Shown: positions 46,822 to 59,634, counted from the first letter of the stretch. The stretch: 64,000 bases of DNA from Varanus komodoensis (GCF_004798865.1 NW_025336481.1:28486863-28550862), one strand, 5' to 3'. Notes: generated by a model not told the origin, from the sequence alone. Numbers and translations: made by a program.

Positions 46822-47385
46822 CTAGCTCGTGATGAATCTGAGTGATTTTCTCCCTGAAATGCTGGCAAAGTCATCACAGCGGGCCTTCGAGGGTGAAACC
46901 AGATCTTTCTTGGGGCCAGGATAAACCAGGCCATGCACCACTCGAAAAAGCTCTGCCGGACAGCATTTTGAGGAGGCAATGGAGATGGAGAAGAATTTCT
47001 TTTTGGCCGCCCTCACCACCACAGCATAGGCCTGATAATGGGCTCTTAAGTGTGTTCGGTCAGATTCATCCCGTGATTTCCTCCACCTACGCTCTAGCCG
47101 TCTCCCAGCCTGCTTCATCGCCCACAATTCAGGTGTATACCAAGGGGAAGAGTGGGCTCTGCCCGGCGGGAGAGGAAGCTTGGGAGCGATCATGTCAACA
47201 GCCCTGGTCATCTCCCCATTCCACAGTTCAACCAGGGCCTCGACAGGAGCACCAGTCTTGTCAGCCGGAAACTCCCCCAGGGCCTTCAGGAATCCATCCG
47301 GATCCATCCGGCTCCGAGGGCAGACCCACACAATCCAGTCCGCACCCTTACAGAGGGAGAGGCCATTCTCGAGCACAAACCTCAC
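46822..47385 (-). pseudogene. L2 ORF2, linker between endonuclease and RT
   Basis: This 187-codon open segment includes WYTPELWAMKQAGRRLERRW, an arginine-rich helical stretch, then DRTHLRAHYQAYAVVVRAAK and the PAELFRVVHGL block that in L2 precedes the RT. The last dozen residues are out of frame, because a one-base change near 46855-46865 shifts the reading to the next segment. The endonuclease domain that should lie upstream is absent. No host function is implied. Confidence 0.85.
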
Positions 47386-47397
47386 CAGGAAGGTTAT

Positions 47398-50300
47398 GCT
47401 CTAAAATATATTTTATTTGTGATTCACCTATTATTGGTATTCACATTCATGTACACCACGTAATATATTGTTTGAAGCTTGACAGTGGAGTGTGGAGAAA
47501 TGTCTAAATGCTTTTGAAATCTGACAAAACATTGGAATTATTGAAGAGACTTTGCTTTATGAATATAAGCTATCTCCAGTTTGCCTAGAATATAAGCACA
47601 GCAGTCAGTATCTGAGAGGCCATAAAATAGTTTGGATTTCCACCTTCAAGGTCAGAGACAGCTGGCTTTCCTGCTGGCATAAGAAGAACCTCCTTGGCTA
47701 CTCTCCAAGGTTTGGAAAGCAATTTTAGAGGGGTAAAATGGGGCATTCCAGTGAGTAGGGAAGGAAGGAGACTGGAAAAGTCAGAATTCAGAATATTTTG
47801 AAGCTGCTCCAGTGCTTTCCCTTTACCTTCTGAAAAGCCATTGTTTGATGGTTGAAAATGGCCATCTAACAAACACGGAGAGTGGAAGAATCCTCTCCAA
47901 TTCTTTCATTTGTATCTATGGGATTGCACCCTAAGAGAGTGAGCTACAAATCAGGAATTCTTTGGTATAAATATCACCTCTACCAATCAACATACAGTAT
48001 AGCCTTAGGCTAGACACTTTCTCTCAGCCTCAGTCCCACCACCCCAATCAACAGTACAATTATACTGATGCCTTAAAGGGCTGTATCCATTTATTAACTA
48101 GATATGGCATATGAAGTGCTCTGAAAGAGCCATAGAAATGGTGATGGTGGCTCCAAGGGTACTTGTCCACCTTTCTGATTACTGTTTAGTTGATACCAAG
48201 TTGTGCTATGAAACAGATCTCTCTGACGTGGTTGTTAAGGATTACTGCTCCATAATGCAAGGGCTGTAGGTAAAAGGGGGGTTCACTCTGGGTACAATAG
48301 AAGAGGGGTGTCATTCTAATCTTCATAAAATTGGAATGGTTTAACTGAACATCCTGCAATTTACAATCATTTTATATAACCTGAAAGTTTGAACAAGAAA
48401 GTGATTTAAAGACAAAAACAACATCATCATAAACAAAAATTACCTCTGTCAAAAATCACTTTCAGAAAGAAGTTGGTAACCATTTTTTAGCCCATATTTC
48501 TGAAAAAATAGAAGTAGTATCACACGAAATGTTGATGGGATTTGTCAGTGTCTCTTTACCAATAGCAAGAATGAAAACTAGGACCGGCAGGGAAGATTGA
48601 TTTGCCTTGAACCCCCTCATTTTTATTGGTGAGATTACCCAGGCCCCCTGCAGTTACTTATCATAGCTACCGGGTAGTTACCATAGTAGTTATCATAGCT
48701 GCCACCACCAACTATAAGCTTTTAGAACATACACAGAGTGTTTTATAGATTCTGAGTCCTGTGGCATAGCAGCTGATCAGGTGATGACAAAATAAGGGGG
48801 ACACAGTGAAAAAAGAAGGTGAGAGCTCTGCATAGGAGACTTTATACAAGCAATAGCTTTGATTACAAGGAATTAATATAACAATCACTGACGCACAGGG
48901 ATTACTGTGGGTCTTGGCATGCAAATGAAGGGGATTGCAATACTGCTAGGAAAACTTGTCTTACTGCCCTTATCAATTTTGTTTGGTGTTAGCACAAGAA
49001 TAAACTTGGGAGCCCCATTCTGCAAAGGCTTTTCCAGTCAAAGGTAGTAGCCATTGCTTAAAGGAACAGCTTGAAAGAACACTAAACAGAAGCCAATCTT
49101 GGAATTTGGGTACTTTCTGAGAAAGAGGTGCAGAGATGTTGCAGATTTGATTTTATAACACATATAAGCAACCTTTTTCTACCAGCATTTATCTGACTTT
49201 CCCCAACAGATTCTATTAGATTTTTCCTGACTGACTCTGAGTTCACTTCTGTTTCTATAACATTTGCACACAGGAAGATCTAGTTACAGAGCCCTCATGT
49301 CCCATCACTACTGCTACCACAGCCACCATTGCTATGGAGGAGCCACAACTGTGTTTGCAAGATCTGTGCTCAGTTAAGAAGCCATGTCCATTCTGCGTGT
49401 GGGCTTAGGCAAGGCAGCTTGGTGTGGTCAAGTGGGCTGAGGCTTGTTTAGAACTGTGGGTTGTGTTTCATGGCCTTGGTCAACAATCCTGGAGCTAGAG
49501 AGCTAACAAGTTACTACAGCAGAGTCTGTGAGCAACAGGCAAGCTTTATGAAGTCGAGCAGGAAGAGATGGATAGAGGCAAAGGCACCCTGGTGTCTCCT
49601 TCTGTGCCAGCTGAACTGTTTTCTGCCCTGCTATGGGGCCATTTAATACCATCTGCCTCATGGGAAGGAATGGAAGACAGAGGGGAAAGAATCTGGTGGA
49701 TTTGTTTTAGATCTATCAGCCTTAATATAACACATTGTATTCTATTAACCTGGTGAAATACTTTTGAAAGCAAGTGGCAAATTCACAAACAAAGAAAGCA
49801 GGAAAATTGAAGGAAAGCAGAAAGGAACAATCCTGTGGAGAGCACAGTTTACACGCAACAAACCTACACTGCCAGGATTTGGAAAGAAGCTCAAGGGAGC
49901 TGAGTGATGTTAAAACAAACCAGGGTGGTGTAGATGTGCCCCTCCACACACTGCAAGAATGCACAGAGGGGGCATTGAGGCCACATGGGATAGTCCCACC
50001 CATGTCTGGAACACCACATTGCCTTCCCCCTCCTGTGATGAACATTTGGTGAATATAAGCTCCCCACATACTCAGGCTATTTATTACATTTGTAGCCACC
50101 AAATTCTCTGTCCAGAGGGCCTCCTTGCATGTAGGAGCTTTTCATGCATAAAGCATATATGTAGAGAACTCATTTTGTGAATTTCCATGAGGGATTCATC
50201 AGGAGAGGTGATATACCACCTTCCCCTTGTGGGTGATGCTAGCCTCCACAGAACTGTGAAAGCTTCAGGGAATATAAATAAGACAGAGTGGTTTATGTGA

Positions 50301-50899
50301 GCCTTCCATTGACTTATGCATATTCTGCTTCAACAGACTATCTTAAAAGATCAGGAAGTGGAGGATCATTCACCTTAAGCATGGGTAGCATCAGTATTAA
50401 ACAGAGAGCCTTTATCTACATCTTGATGGCTTTTCATTCTCTGTATAGCCGAACATATGCTTAGATCAAATCAAAGCCCAGCAGGTGGTCTTCTTCTTTT
50501 TAAGGAATCATTACTCAAACATCTCAGTAGAAAATCAGTAGAAAAAGAGAATATGCAACAATGAATATATTTCAAGGATAGCCATGTTTGATGCATACAG
50601 ACTTGATGTCCTTGGAGCAGCTAGTTTAATAAAAAAGGATTTTGTTCATCTTCCATACTCCCATTTTCACTGAACCAGCCATTCATTGGAGAGGATCAAA
50701 CCATTTAGCCATAATACTGCAAATATAAAAGCTGCCAATATGTTGAAGCTGGAGAAGAAGGTCAGTACTCACATATTGTCCATTTCAGTAGTGTAAAGTA
50801 GAATGGGAGTGTTTCTCTTCTATATAGTCCTGTAATCATATAAATAACATTCAAAATGTAAACATCCTGGCATTTCTCCCAGACTGCAATGGAGAGATG
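47398..50899. other. Unannotated non-coding stretch
   Basis: No gene or confident repeat was recognised. A small repeat of 'ttatcatagct' occurs twice at 48658-48700. The end-like word 'gggattgcaccctaag' at about 47920 may be a terminal scrap of the short palindromic repeat. Confidence 0.4.
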
Positions 50900-51490
50900 C
50901 TCCATAGATTGTCACATAACTACATACCATCCTAGAGCAATTGGGTCTGATGAAGGACAGCCCAATTCAGAAGTGGGACATGGCTATCTACCTTTTGGAG
51001 GTCCAGTTGGGCTGTGGCACTTCTCAAGGTTTTTCTTTGAATGCTTAACACAGCATGCCTCTTCCAGTCTGTCCAGCAATTCCTCAGCCTTTCCAGTGAT
51101 AAGAATGATGAGTGATGGACATCTGACATTCTAGTGCAGCACTGAGTTTGGACTGCAATGGACTGAGGTGTGCTAGATTCACCAAAGCTCATGATCAATG
51201 CAGCATGTGTGATGGTGGCTCATTAATTCTAAGTCAGGAATCCCCTCAGTCTTCCCCGAACTGGTGGAAAGAATAGCTCTGGAACCTTTGCACAGATTCA
51301 AAGGCATCAGAAGATATCTCCCTTCAATAGTGAAGAACCGGAAGGCCACAGGTCATTGCAGAAGGGACATCTTGTGTCTAGGTGTTGGCCAAAGCAGTGC
51401 TTCCCAGCACACCTACAGCATGGTAGTGTCACCTTCAAGCAGGGAGTTGTCCTGCAGCTGAGTGGAAGTAACTACTGGTTGGCTATGGAA
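50900..51490 (-). mobile_element. Possible DIRS-like RT fragment, fossil
   Basis: Read on the minus strand, the stretch at about 51000-51200 shows traces of the thumb/connection part of a DIRS-group reverse transcriptase. Upstream traces near 51300 could be the palm. It is broken and old. The CR1 copy begins about 70 bp to its right. The match is by eye and uncertain. Confidence 0.35.
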
Positions 51491-51560
51491 CATAAGCTAG
51501 CACTTGGCCACGCCTCTAATAAGATACTATTTATCAACCACTGTGGATTTGTCCTTGATC

Positions 51561-52080
51561 ACAAGAACACAAGGAGAGCCATGGTAGCTCATACCAAGGG
51601 TCCATCTTGTCCAGCACTCTATACACATGGTGGCGAACCTGCTACCTCTAGGACTGCTCAAGCAGGATGGGTGCAAGACCTCTGCCTGTCCAAGTCCCTC
51701 AGCAACTGGTGTATGCAGGCATATCACCTCTAGTAAAGGAGGGAGCACATAACCAGCAAGGCTAGTAGCCTCTAATAGCCTCCTCCCAATGAAACTGTCC
51801 AATCCCCCTTTAAAGCCTTCCAAATTGGTAACCATCACCATTTCCTGTGCCAGCAAATGTCATAGTTCAGTCACATATTGTGTGAAAAAGTACTTCCCTT
51901 TGTCTTTCCTGAACCTCCCACCAATCAGCTTATGGGATGAACCTGGGGTTCAAGTGTTATGGGAGAGGGAGAAAAAAATCTCTCTCTTTCACTACACCAT
52001 GCATCAGTTAACGAATGTCAATAATGCTTCCTCCTACTCGCCTTTTTTCTAAGCTGAACATTCTCAGTTGTTGTAGCTGA
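51561..52080 (-). mobile_element. CR1 LINE 3' region
   Basis: 'aaggagagccatggtagctc', 'aagggtccatcttgtccagc', 'actgtccaatcccccttta', 'aagtacttccctttgtcttt', 'cctcccaccaatcagctta' and 'aagctgaacattctcagttg' are the reverse-complement blocks of the squamate CR1 3' region, in order. It is moderately diverged and the most complete CR1 copy here (520 bp). Confidence 0.82.
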
Positions 52081-52917
52081 AAATTGTCTTACACAATTGT
52101 GGATTTTGTGTTTATTCCATACATTTGAACTATTGGTGCTACCACGCTAGATTACCTTAAGTTTTATATAAATCTTCACTACAAACAAGGAGCAAGAGGT
52201 TCTAGTGATCTGGTAACTCGTTCCCTCCAAGCTATTGAAAAGGCTTTAAATTATGAGATCAGTACCATGGACAGCTCCCAAGCCGGTTAAGCTCTACAAT
52301 GCAGTTTGTTGTAGGAATGTTAACTGCCGGGCTTTTTGTGATAAAAAGATGGGGTATAAATATGTGGTTATTTTATCATTTATTCATTTACTATTACCAC
52401 CACTATTAATATTACTATGAATCAAAAACCTTGTATCACCTCAAAACCTTGTATGCCACTTCCATGCTGTTTTATACTTCAGCTTGGCATGATTCCACAG
52501 CATAATTTAGATATGAACCTGACATTTCATGTGTCAATATGTGAAAGATGCTGTAAGTTAAGAACATTGGAAAATAAACTAGGTAGCTCATCTTCTAGTT
52601 CTCTGTATTAAAAAAAGCAAAGCTCTCAGTAACTTTGAAATATAACTTGGAAAAGAACAGAATGTTAATTGGGCATCACAGCAGGAGATACTCATTAATG
52701 CCCTTCATTGTTTTTTTAAAATGGAACTGAGAAGTCTAAAATTATCCAGATGCTTAATCACTTCTTACATTTGGCAACTAAGATTCCTGCTGATCTATAA
52801 TGACGTTAGAGAACAGTGAAATACATTAAAGAACATGGAATTCTTAAATATTTTAAAATTTGGGGTAACAAATGGCAGGATCCACTAAAATCTTTTCCTT
52901 GGCATCCAGCATAAACA
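52081..52917. other. Unannotated non-coding stretch
   Basis: No gene was recognised. 'ggctttttgtgataaaaag' followed by 'gatggggtataaat' near 52333-52362 may be an old L2 or CORE-SINE tail on the plus strand. Confidence 0.35.
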
Positions 52918-53465
52918 ATGTAAGAAGACCCAGACTGAATCAAACCAAAGGTCCATCTACTCCAGAATTCTGTTCACAGAATAGACAACCAGCTGCCCAC
53001 AGGGGCCCACAAGCAGAGTGTTAGTAAAACAGCACCTTCTGTCCAAGTTCCCTAGGAACTGGGGTATATAGACATACTGCTCCAGCAGGCAGCATATAGC
53101 CATTAGGACAAGCAGTCTTTTATAGCCTTCTCCTCCAAGTACTTGTCCAATTCCCTTTTAAACCACTCCAAATTAGTGACCACAATCAGATCTTTAGAGA
53201 GTGAATTTCATAGTTTAACTATGCACTGGATGAATAAGTACTTTCTGTTCTTTATCCTGAATATCCTACAAAATAGCTTCATATGTTGACCTTATGTTCT
53301 AGTAATACAGAAAAAGAAAAAAAAATCCCCCTCACCTTTCTCCATACCATGCATAGTTCTGTACACCTCCATCATGTCTCCCCAGAATTGGCTTTTTTCC
53401 TACTAAACAGTCTCAGCTGTTGTAACTTTTGCTCAACCCCTCAATCATTTTAGTTGTCTTTTATA
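52918..53465 (-). mobile_element. CR1 LINE 3' region, second tandem-neighbour copy
   Basis: The same blocks as the previous CR1 copy recur in the same order and orientation: 'caaaggtccatctactccag', 'cttgtccaattccctttta', 'aagtactttctgttctttat' and 'cctactaaacagtctcagct'. The two copies are separated by 840 bp and differ at many sites, so they look like separate insertions and not a recent duplication. Confidence 0.78.
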
Positions 53466-53898
53466 GAATTACATATAACTTTATGTTTATATTTGCTAAT
53501 TAATTTCAGAAGCACTCATTGCTCAAACTAGAAATCATGTGAGTTATGTACATGTTTGCTGAGTGTTTGTCACACATATTTCTTTCCCAGAAGGACATAG
53601 CTGCAGAATTGGGCACTACGGTAAGTGCAGGCAGATCAGTTTAGGATACTGGCATTAGGTATCTGTGACACCAAAGCACCATCCCATTCCATCAGCTGAT
53701 ATAATGTTCCAAGATCACTTGTGCTTTTTCGGTTTCACCAACTGAAGGAGATGACTAGGTTAGCCTGCTCAGTTGGTTAACTGGTCTTCCCCTTGTCCAC
53801 CAGTCATCTGGCTGTTACCTGCCAGTCCAACTCAAAGTATTTGTCTGAATACTTAACAATGAGTTGTATATCAGCTATGACATTCAGCTTTACACTAC

Positions 53899-53960
53899 CT
53901 AATCTTAAACACTGTTACTTGGAAGTAAGTCCTAGTGAGTGCAGTGGAGCTTATTTTGTA
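53899..53960. repeat. Short palindromic interspersed repeat, copy 5, partial
   Basis: 'cttggaagtaagtcctagtg' and 'gcagtggagctta' match the inner part of the family. The ends are lost. Confidence 0.5.
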
Positions 53961-53961
53961 A

Positions 53962-54055
53962 CATTTTATTCATTTATTAAAACATTTTAACCCCTTCTTG
54001 TATCTGAAATGGATCTCTAGACAGCTTACAAAAAAACAAAACCATAACAGCACAA
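53962..54055 (-). mobile_element. Possible L2-like 3' tail
   Basis: 'ttttattcatttatta', 'ttaaccccttcttgtatctg' and 'gacagcttacaaaaaaac' have the order of a reversed L2 or CORE-SINE tail. The call is weak. Confidence 0.35.
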
Positions 54056-54473
54056 GATAATAGGTACGCTTTGGATCTGACCCTCAGTTTTACCATTTTT
54101 ACCATGCAGAAAATATGTTTCATAAGCCTTTTCCATCTGAATGTGACTCCTTTTGATCTTGTTTAGACATTGTGGCTTGGATGATACATCAAATCAACTT
54201 AAGGAGGTTCATATAAAGTTTTCAATTTAATTAGATCTTCCAATTAAGTCAGTGGGGATTCTGTGTAAACAAGCAATGGACTAGGTGGCACAACTCTTTG
54301 CTTGAGCTGGAGTCCCATTTAACTGTACTTAGATAATGGACAATACTGGACAACATTGTTATGTATATGTGTGTTTAGGAAAGGAGCAGGCAGAAATCAG
54401 TGATAGTCCACACTCAAGGCTTATGGGTTAAATGTGGGAAGTTGGTGAATGGTGAATTATTGTTGTAGTGTGG

Positions 54474-54573
54474 NNNNNNNNNNNNNNNNNNNNNNNNNNN
54501 NNNNNNNNNNNNNNNNNNNNNNNNNNNNNNNNNNNNNNNNNNNNNNNNNNNNNNNNNNNNNNNNNNNNNNNNN
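54474..54573. other. Assembly gap (100 N)
   Basis: Exactly 100 N are present, the usual placeholder for a gap of unknown size. The right side opens straight into a GGAA microsatellite, which probably caused the break. All frames running through it are meaningless. Confidence 0.98.
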
Positions 54574-54620
54574 AAGGAAGGAAGGAAGGAAGGAAGGAAG
54601 GAAGGAAGGAAGGAAGGAAG
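54574..54620. repeat. (AAGG)n microsatellite beside the gap
   Basis: About eleven to twelve perfect aagg units lie here. The true array is longer than shown, because it runs into the gap. Confidence 0.97.
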
Positions 54621-56089
54621 CTAGCTGGAGAAGCCTCAGGGATGCTTATATCCTGACCTCTCCAGTCCACCCCTCCCCCACACTCATTGACAAGGAAGCC
54701 CCCATTGATGCCTCTCAAAGGTCATGTTCCCAATCTCAGAGTGGCAGCCAGCCTTTGAGCTGAGAATCTGAAATATCCTATGGCCTCTCAGACACTGCCT
54801 AAGGGCCATAGGATTGCTCCCTAACAATGATATGATTATAGCTCTCAGCTGCATCCAATATCACCCTTATACATGTAACCAAGGATGACACTCAAGCATC
54901 TGATTGAGTGAGCTGTAATAATAAATGTATTAGTTTTTAAGGTACCAGAGCTTGAACCCCGTGTCCCCTGACTACTCCAAAAGGATGAAAAAGCATCTTC
55001 AGAGAGGGGCAAAAGGGTGCAGCGAAGGTAGGAGACCTGGGAGGCCAGGATACAAAATATGCCAAAGATGCGCTAGCCTTTTTCCATTCCCAGGTGTTCC
55101 AGGCTGACAGACTAAAAATCCCATGTAGCAAAGATGCTTTATGGGATAGCAGGAAATGGATATCAGTGAAGGCAAGGTTTCTCTGCCACTCCCCCCCCCC
55201 CACTTGTCTGCAGGATGATGAGAATCCTGAGATGACAATATCCTTTAAGGGCAGTCAACCAGCAGCTGGGGCAGCACCATATTTTATTAGGATGCAAACC
55301 TGACAAGGCTGAGCAGCTCTGTCTCGCCTGCCCATCATGAGTGACAAACTTCTTTATCTTTGTGGAACAGCAAGAAGAAAGGAATCTACCTGCTTAGAAA
55401 GCAAAGGTGCCATTTGCAAGGAAAATGGCATCGGTAAGTCCTCAATTAGAAGATGGTGTTTTATTGTTCTGGGCATAAGACCAAAACAGAAGGTAAACAC
55501 AGTGAAACAGACACTCCAGGCAAGGCACTACATTAACCTTCATTGCAACAATTGGCTTCATCATTTAGCGCTCCTGCAATATATACTACACTTGATTCTG
55601 AAAAGATAGAGAAGTCATAGATATTTACAATGCCCAGATAAATTTGCATTCATTTTGGCAAAACATTACCATAATGGAAGCATGATATTTAGAGAAAGTA
55701 TAATGTGATGCATTATACAGATATATATGCGTTATTTATAAATTAGATACCTGAACATACTTGTTTTTTCACAAAGTTATTCATTGATTTAGTTGATTCG
55801 ATTTGTTGATTAGAAATGCTTTGAAACGTACTTAAAACATAACAAATATAATTTCTGACAGGTCTGTTTTCATGATATGAATATTGTATATTTCCTGATT
55901 TTTCAGTTCTCAGGAGTTTTGGGGACACAGTTAACAGAGAATCTCCAAAACTCAAGAACTTAAAAGGCACTGATTCTAAATATGAATAAATGCATACATA
56001 GCCCTTTCTTCTAACAGATTAATTCTCTTGAAATTGTATATTTAACATAGGAAACAACATGTTGTCATTATCAGTGCTTAATACAAGAG
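54621..56089. other. Unannotated non-coding stretch
   Basis: No gene or confident repeat was recognised. A C11 run lies near 55191-55201. The word 'ataggattgctccctaac' near 54808 could be an end scrap of the short palindromic repeat. Confidence 0.4.
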
Positions 56090-56285
56090 GAGGGACCCTA
56101 GTTCAGTTGAAGAAAACTTGTGCTAAACGCAGGACGTACCTGGTTCAAATCTTGGCATTTCCAAGTCAAGGGATCAAATAGCAAGTGGAAGACCTTCTGC
56201 CCCAGCCATGAAGAGTCAGCTGCAGTCAGAGTGAACAGTTCTGGCCTGGATGGATAGTTAGCCTGACCTGATATGAAACAACTTC
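56090..56285 (+). mobile_element. tRNA-derived SINE with CR1-like tail, plus strand, degraded
   Basis: 'gaccctagttcagttgaag' (A-box side), 'acctggttcaaatcttggc' (B-box side), 'aagaccttctgccccagcc' and 'gcctgacctgatatgaaac' follow, in order, the same SINE family as the minus-strand copy at 10.4 kb. It is more diverged. Confidence 0.55.
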
Positions 56286-56302
56286 CAGTTTTAAGGTAGT
56301 TG

Positions 56303-56447
56303 GTATTATTGCATTTTTATTTTTTCAATGCCTTGTATACTATTTTAAATTAATTCTTCTTAATTTTCTATCATATTTTATTGTTTTTATACTTTGTTGT
56401 AAACTGGCCAGATAGCTTGGCTATGGCTGGTATTGAAATGAAATTAA
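56303..56447 (+). mobile_element. L2 3' UTR and tail, old
   Basis: A T-rich UTR leads to 'ttgtaaactggccagatagc', 'ttggctatggctggtattg', the decayed 'aaaccgcccagagagc/ttcggctatgggcggta' pair of L2 ends. Confidence 0.55.
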
Positions 56448-59400
56448 TATTTATAATCATGTGAAGTTTCTGGCTGGAAATGATATATGCATTAGAGGAA
56501 TGTGCAGATATCCAGAAGTATGTTGAACATTTGTTTTAATTTTGACTGATAACTGTAATGAACAGGTAAACAGCTTCATCACTTTGAATAGACTTGCCTG
56601 TTCATCCAGGTGATCTGATGCAGTGAAAGGTTAATAGCAACTTCAGCTTCTTTCCCCCACTCAGGCTTATGACCATCCAGAATGGTTGTCATGGATAGCA
56701 GAAATAAAATGAAGATTTTGGACAGCAATACCCTCTGTAGTCATCCCTGTATGTGTGTTTCAAAATCATTCCTTTACTAGAGGGACAGTGGGGGTTGTCC
56801 ATCCCTAGGGGATGTGGCTTTTGATTGTCTGTTTCAGATGCAGAGGTCCAGACAACAAAGACAAGTTCATAACATACGTGAGCCTCAGAACAGAGTACAG
56901 TAATATTTCTCTTGACTTCGGCAATTAGCTGTTCCCTTCCATTATGAGAGTAATATTTAAGAATGAATTGTTTTATTTACTTTTCCATTCAAACATCTTC
57001 CACTTAAGTAGTATGGAGCCCTGTTTTGAAACAGGAACCTGGGCTTAATATTTAATCATTTCCCGTGCAATTTTAGCTTTCCTCTTTATTCTGCTAGGGT
57101 GGAAATGATTTGATAAGTAGCTGGTGTCAATAAATCATAAGTTATCTATCCTCTCATCCTTTATGCCTCCCTTCTGGGATTGCTTATTTGCTGTCCACTG
57201 CTAAATGAATCTATGCCACTAAATACTCTCACACTACAGTACATAATATTGCTGCGCCAGAATCAATAAAATGTGGTGCATGTGGTGATGAAGAAGAAAA
57301 GAAACTACATCCTGTACTTCTTGGCTAGGTGTTCAGCTTGTTCTAGATGGAGCTGAACTCATAGGCAACCTTTTCTTGCATGCAATGATGCCACAACCTA
57401 ACACACATGCACATACGACCACACATACAATCTCGTACTCATACATCCACATACTCCCAGGCATATATAGAGAAATACCCACTTGAACTCCCAGCAATCA
57501 TCAGAATATAGGGAGCGGGGCATAATCTTTAGTCTCATCTCCCCACCTTCCTGAATAGCAATCATCATATGTTATGAACAAGTATAAATTACTTGGAATA
57601 AAATCCAAACATAGAGTAACTGAAGGCTAATGGGCAGTCAGCTGTAACAAGAGATCCAACAACTGAAATACAAACATATGATGTTGGAATAAAGGCATGC
57701 AGTTCTGAATTTCTAAATCACTAAGTGTATAGTTTAAGTAAACAGTATGCTAATGAAGAAATCAGAACCAGAATCCTGAATAGATACCTGTTAAAAAATA
57801 GAGTATGGCTACAATCCAATGAGGCTGTTGCAACCCTCCAAACTCACAGGGTTATGGGCATGCTATGCAGGGCAGGAAGACCACAGAAGTAAAGATGGCC
57901 CCCACTCTCCTTCCACCACATGAATCGGCTAGATGGCCAACTTTGGCTGTACAACTGCAGCATTTCAGGGTGGGAGGCAAGCAGGCTGAGGTGCTCTCAG
58001 CATATAGCATACCTTAGGACACTAATCTCCCCTTCCTGACTTCCAGAAGGACCTCGAACTCCTTTCTCTGTGGTCACTCCTATGATCTTGGAGACAGTCA
58101 ACTCAGTTCTTTCTGAACTGGCTGTGAAGCAGTAGGAAGGGCACTCTGAGCATGGATACCCTGCTTCAAGGTTGCATCTCTTTTCCAGTCTTGGAACTCG
58201 GAATGCAAATGATCTAAATGCTGTGTAGGGGCTATGGGATTGCTCTGCCTGTGACTCATTAATGATAGAAACAACATTCAGACATCTGGTAATATTCTGT
58301 CTTGTGGAACCATGTCAGATGTTGTCACTGAATAACCAAATGTCTTCCATCATATACTGCAGCAACTTTAACGATGGAGCTGTACATGGTGCTTCACATA
58401 TAAGCATGATTTTGTCTTTTGATCTTTCCATCACCATTTTCCCCTTCACCACAGAATCTATAGTATTTGGCCATGTTCCTACTAGAGTGAAGTACTTTTT
58501 ATTGTTCGAGAAGACCAAGACATTATTCATTTACTTCTGGGAATGTTCTCTTTTGCCTTATGTAGCTTTTTTTTAATAAAGAAAAGAAATAGAATTCTTC
58601 AGTTAGGCATTGATAATGATGCTTCACCTAATTCCAGAGTTATTACAAAAATAATTATATGAGCTATAAATGCATGTTATTCCTACTTTGGTCTATTGCT
58701 CCTAATGATTTAGGAGCAACATAATGACTGAGCTAAAATATTAAATATATTTCTTTGTAAACAAATTCCAAAAGTTTCAAAACTTACACCCAACTATGGG
58801 GAACAAGATTCTAACTAAAGCTCACTTTCTATATAAGGCCAGATAAATGACCATCTAATTGAAAGCATGGCTAGAATTTTCCATATTTCTCAAAGAAATC
58901 AATAAAAACTAAGGTGGAAAATGTGGAGGTATGACTATAGCCAGGAGTGGTGCTATGTACCACAAAGATCTGGGCTCAGGGCCACAAAGCAAACAGAAAG
59001 GCACACATTTGCATGTGATGATTTTGATATACTTTAAAATCATTCTATGTGTGTCATTAAAAGGACGATATCTCCTAGGGATACTACTATTTGTAAAAAC
59101 AAATGTATGCATGGGGAAAATAGGGCATTTGATTTCAGAAAAAAAAAAACTTGAAATGTTTTAGAAATGACTGAATGAAATGCTTAGTGTGATGGTGGGA
59201 TGAATTTCATAGTCCCAAGTGGGTTCTTGCTAAGTGGGTACCAAGGAAGAGGACATGTCATAATTGGAGTAATTTCTGTCAACAGAAGAACCTAAAAGTT
59301 TTTGAACAGCATGTGAATCCCTTTTATTCCTGTAGCTCTGGAATGAATGTCAGCTGTATAAAAGGTGATGAACAAGGGGTGTGTTTGTCCTGACCCTTTG

Positions 59401-59634
59401 CCACTGGTCTATTGCACTTCCACTAACACTTCAGAGAATTGCAGCAGCTATCATGTGTCATGAGAAACAGCTGCACCAGCCAAATTCTCTGGTCTACAAA
59501 ACTATTAAAGATTCAAGAGTCCCGTTCTCCTCTGTAAAAGGTCATCATAGTCTCTCTGATTTGTTTAAATCAGTGGGTCAAAGTAATTTACTGCTTAAAA
59601 GAGAGTATGTGAAAGGTTACACAGTAATGTGTGC
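56448..59634. other. Unannotated non-coding stretch
   Basis: No gene or confident repeat was recognised. A CA/CACAT-rich degenerate tract lies at 57395-57465. 57000-57170 is repeat-free and AT-rich. An end scrap 'ggctatgggattgctc' at about 58228 resembles the short palindromic repeat. Confidence 0.4.

Larger units (their letters stand above)
45062..47397 (-). mobile_element. L2-clade LINE, 2.3 kb, 5'-truncated, well preserved
   Basis: Reading leftwards, the element has the end of the endonuclease-RT linker (47385-46850), a full reverse transcriptase (46790-45680), the C-terminal segment (45656-45222), a 3' UTR and a tail ending in (ttta)n at 45062-45075. The 3' end is nearly the same as the L2 copy at 19.57-20.0 kb. 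The 5' end stops at 47397, so the endonuclease is missing. The flanks share the 7-mer 'aggttat' (45062 side and 47390s), which could be chance because L2 elements usually lack target duplications. It is the least decayed element of the window, with two frame changes across three open segments. L2 supplies the enzymes used by CORE/MIR-type SINEs. Confidence 0.93.

Noticed and set aside
51561-53465. Two adjacent CR1 copies as a segmental duplication
   Set aside because: They differ at many positions and the DNA between and around them does not repeat, so independent insertions are more likely.
54428-54763. Frames of about 100 codons through the N block
   Set aside because: They exist only because N was treated as open; the rest is microsatellite translation.
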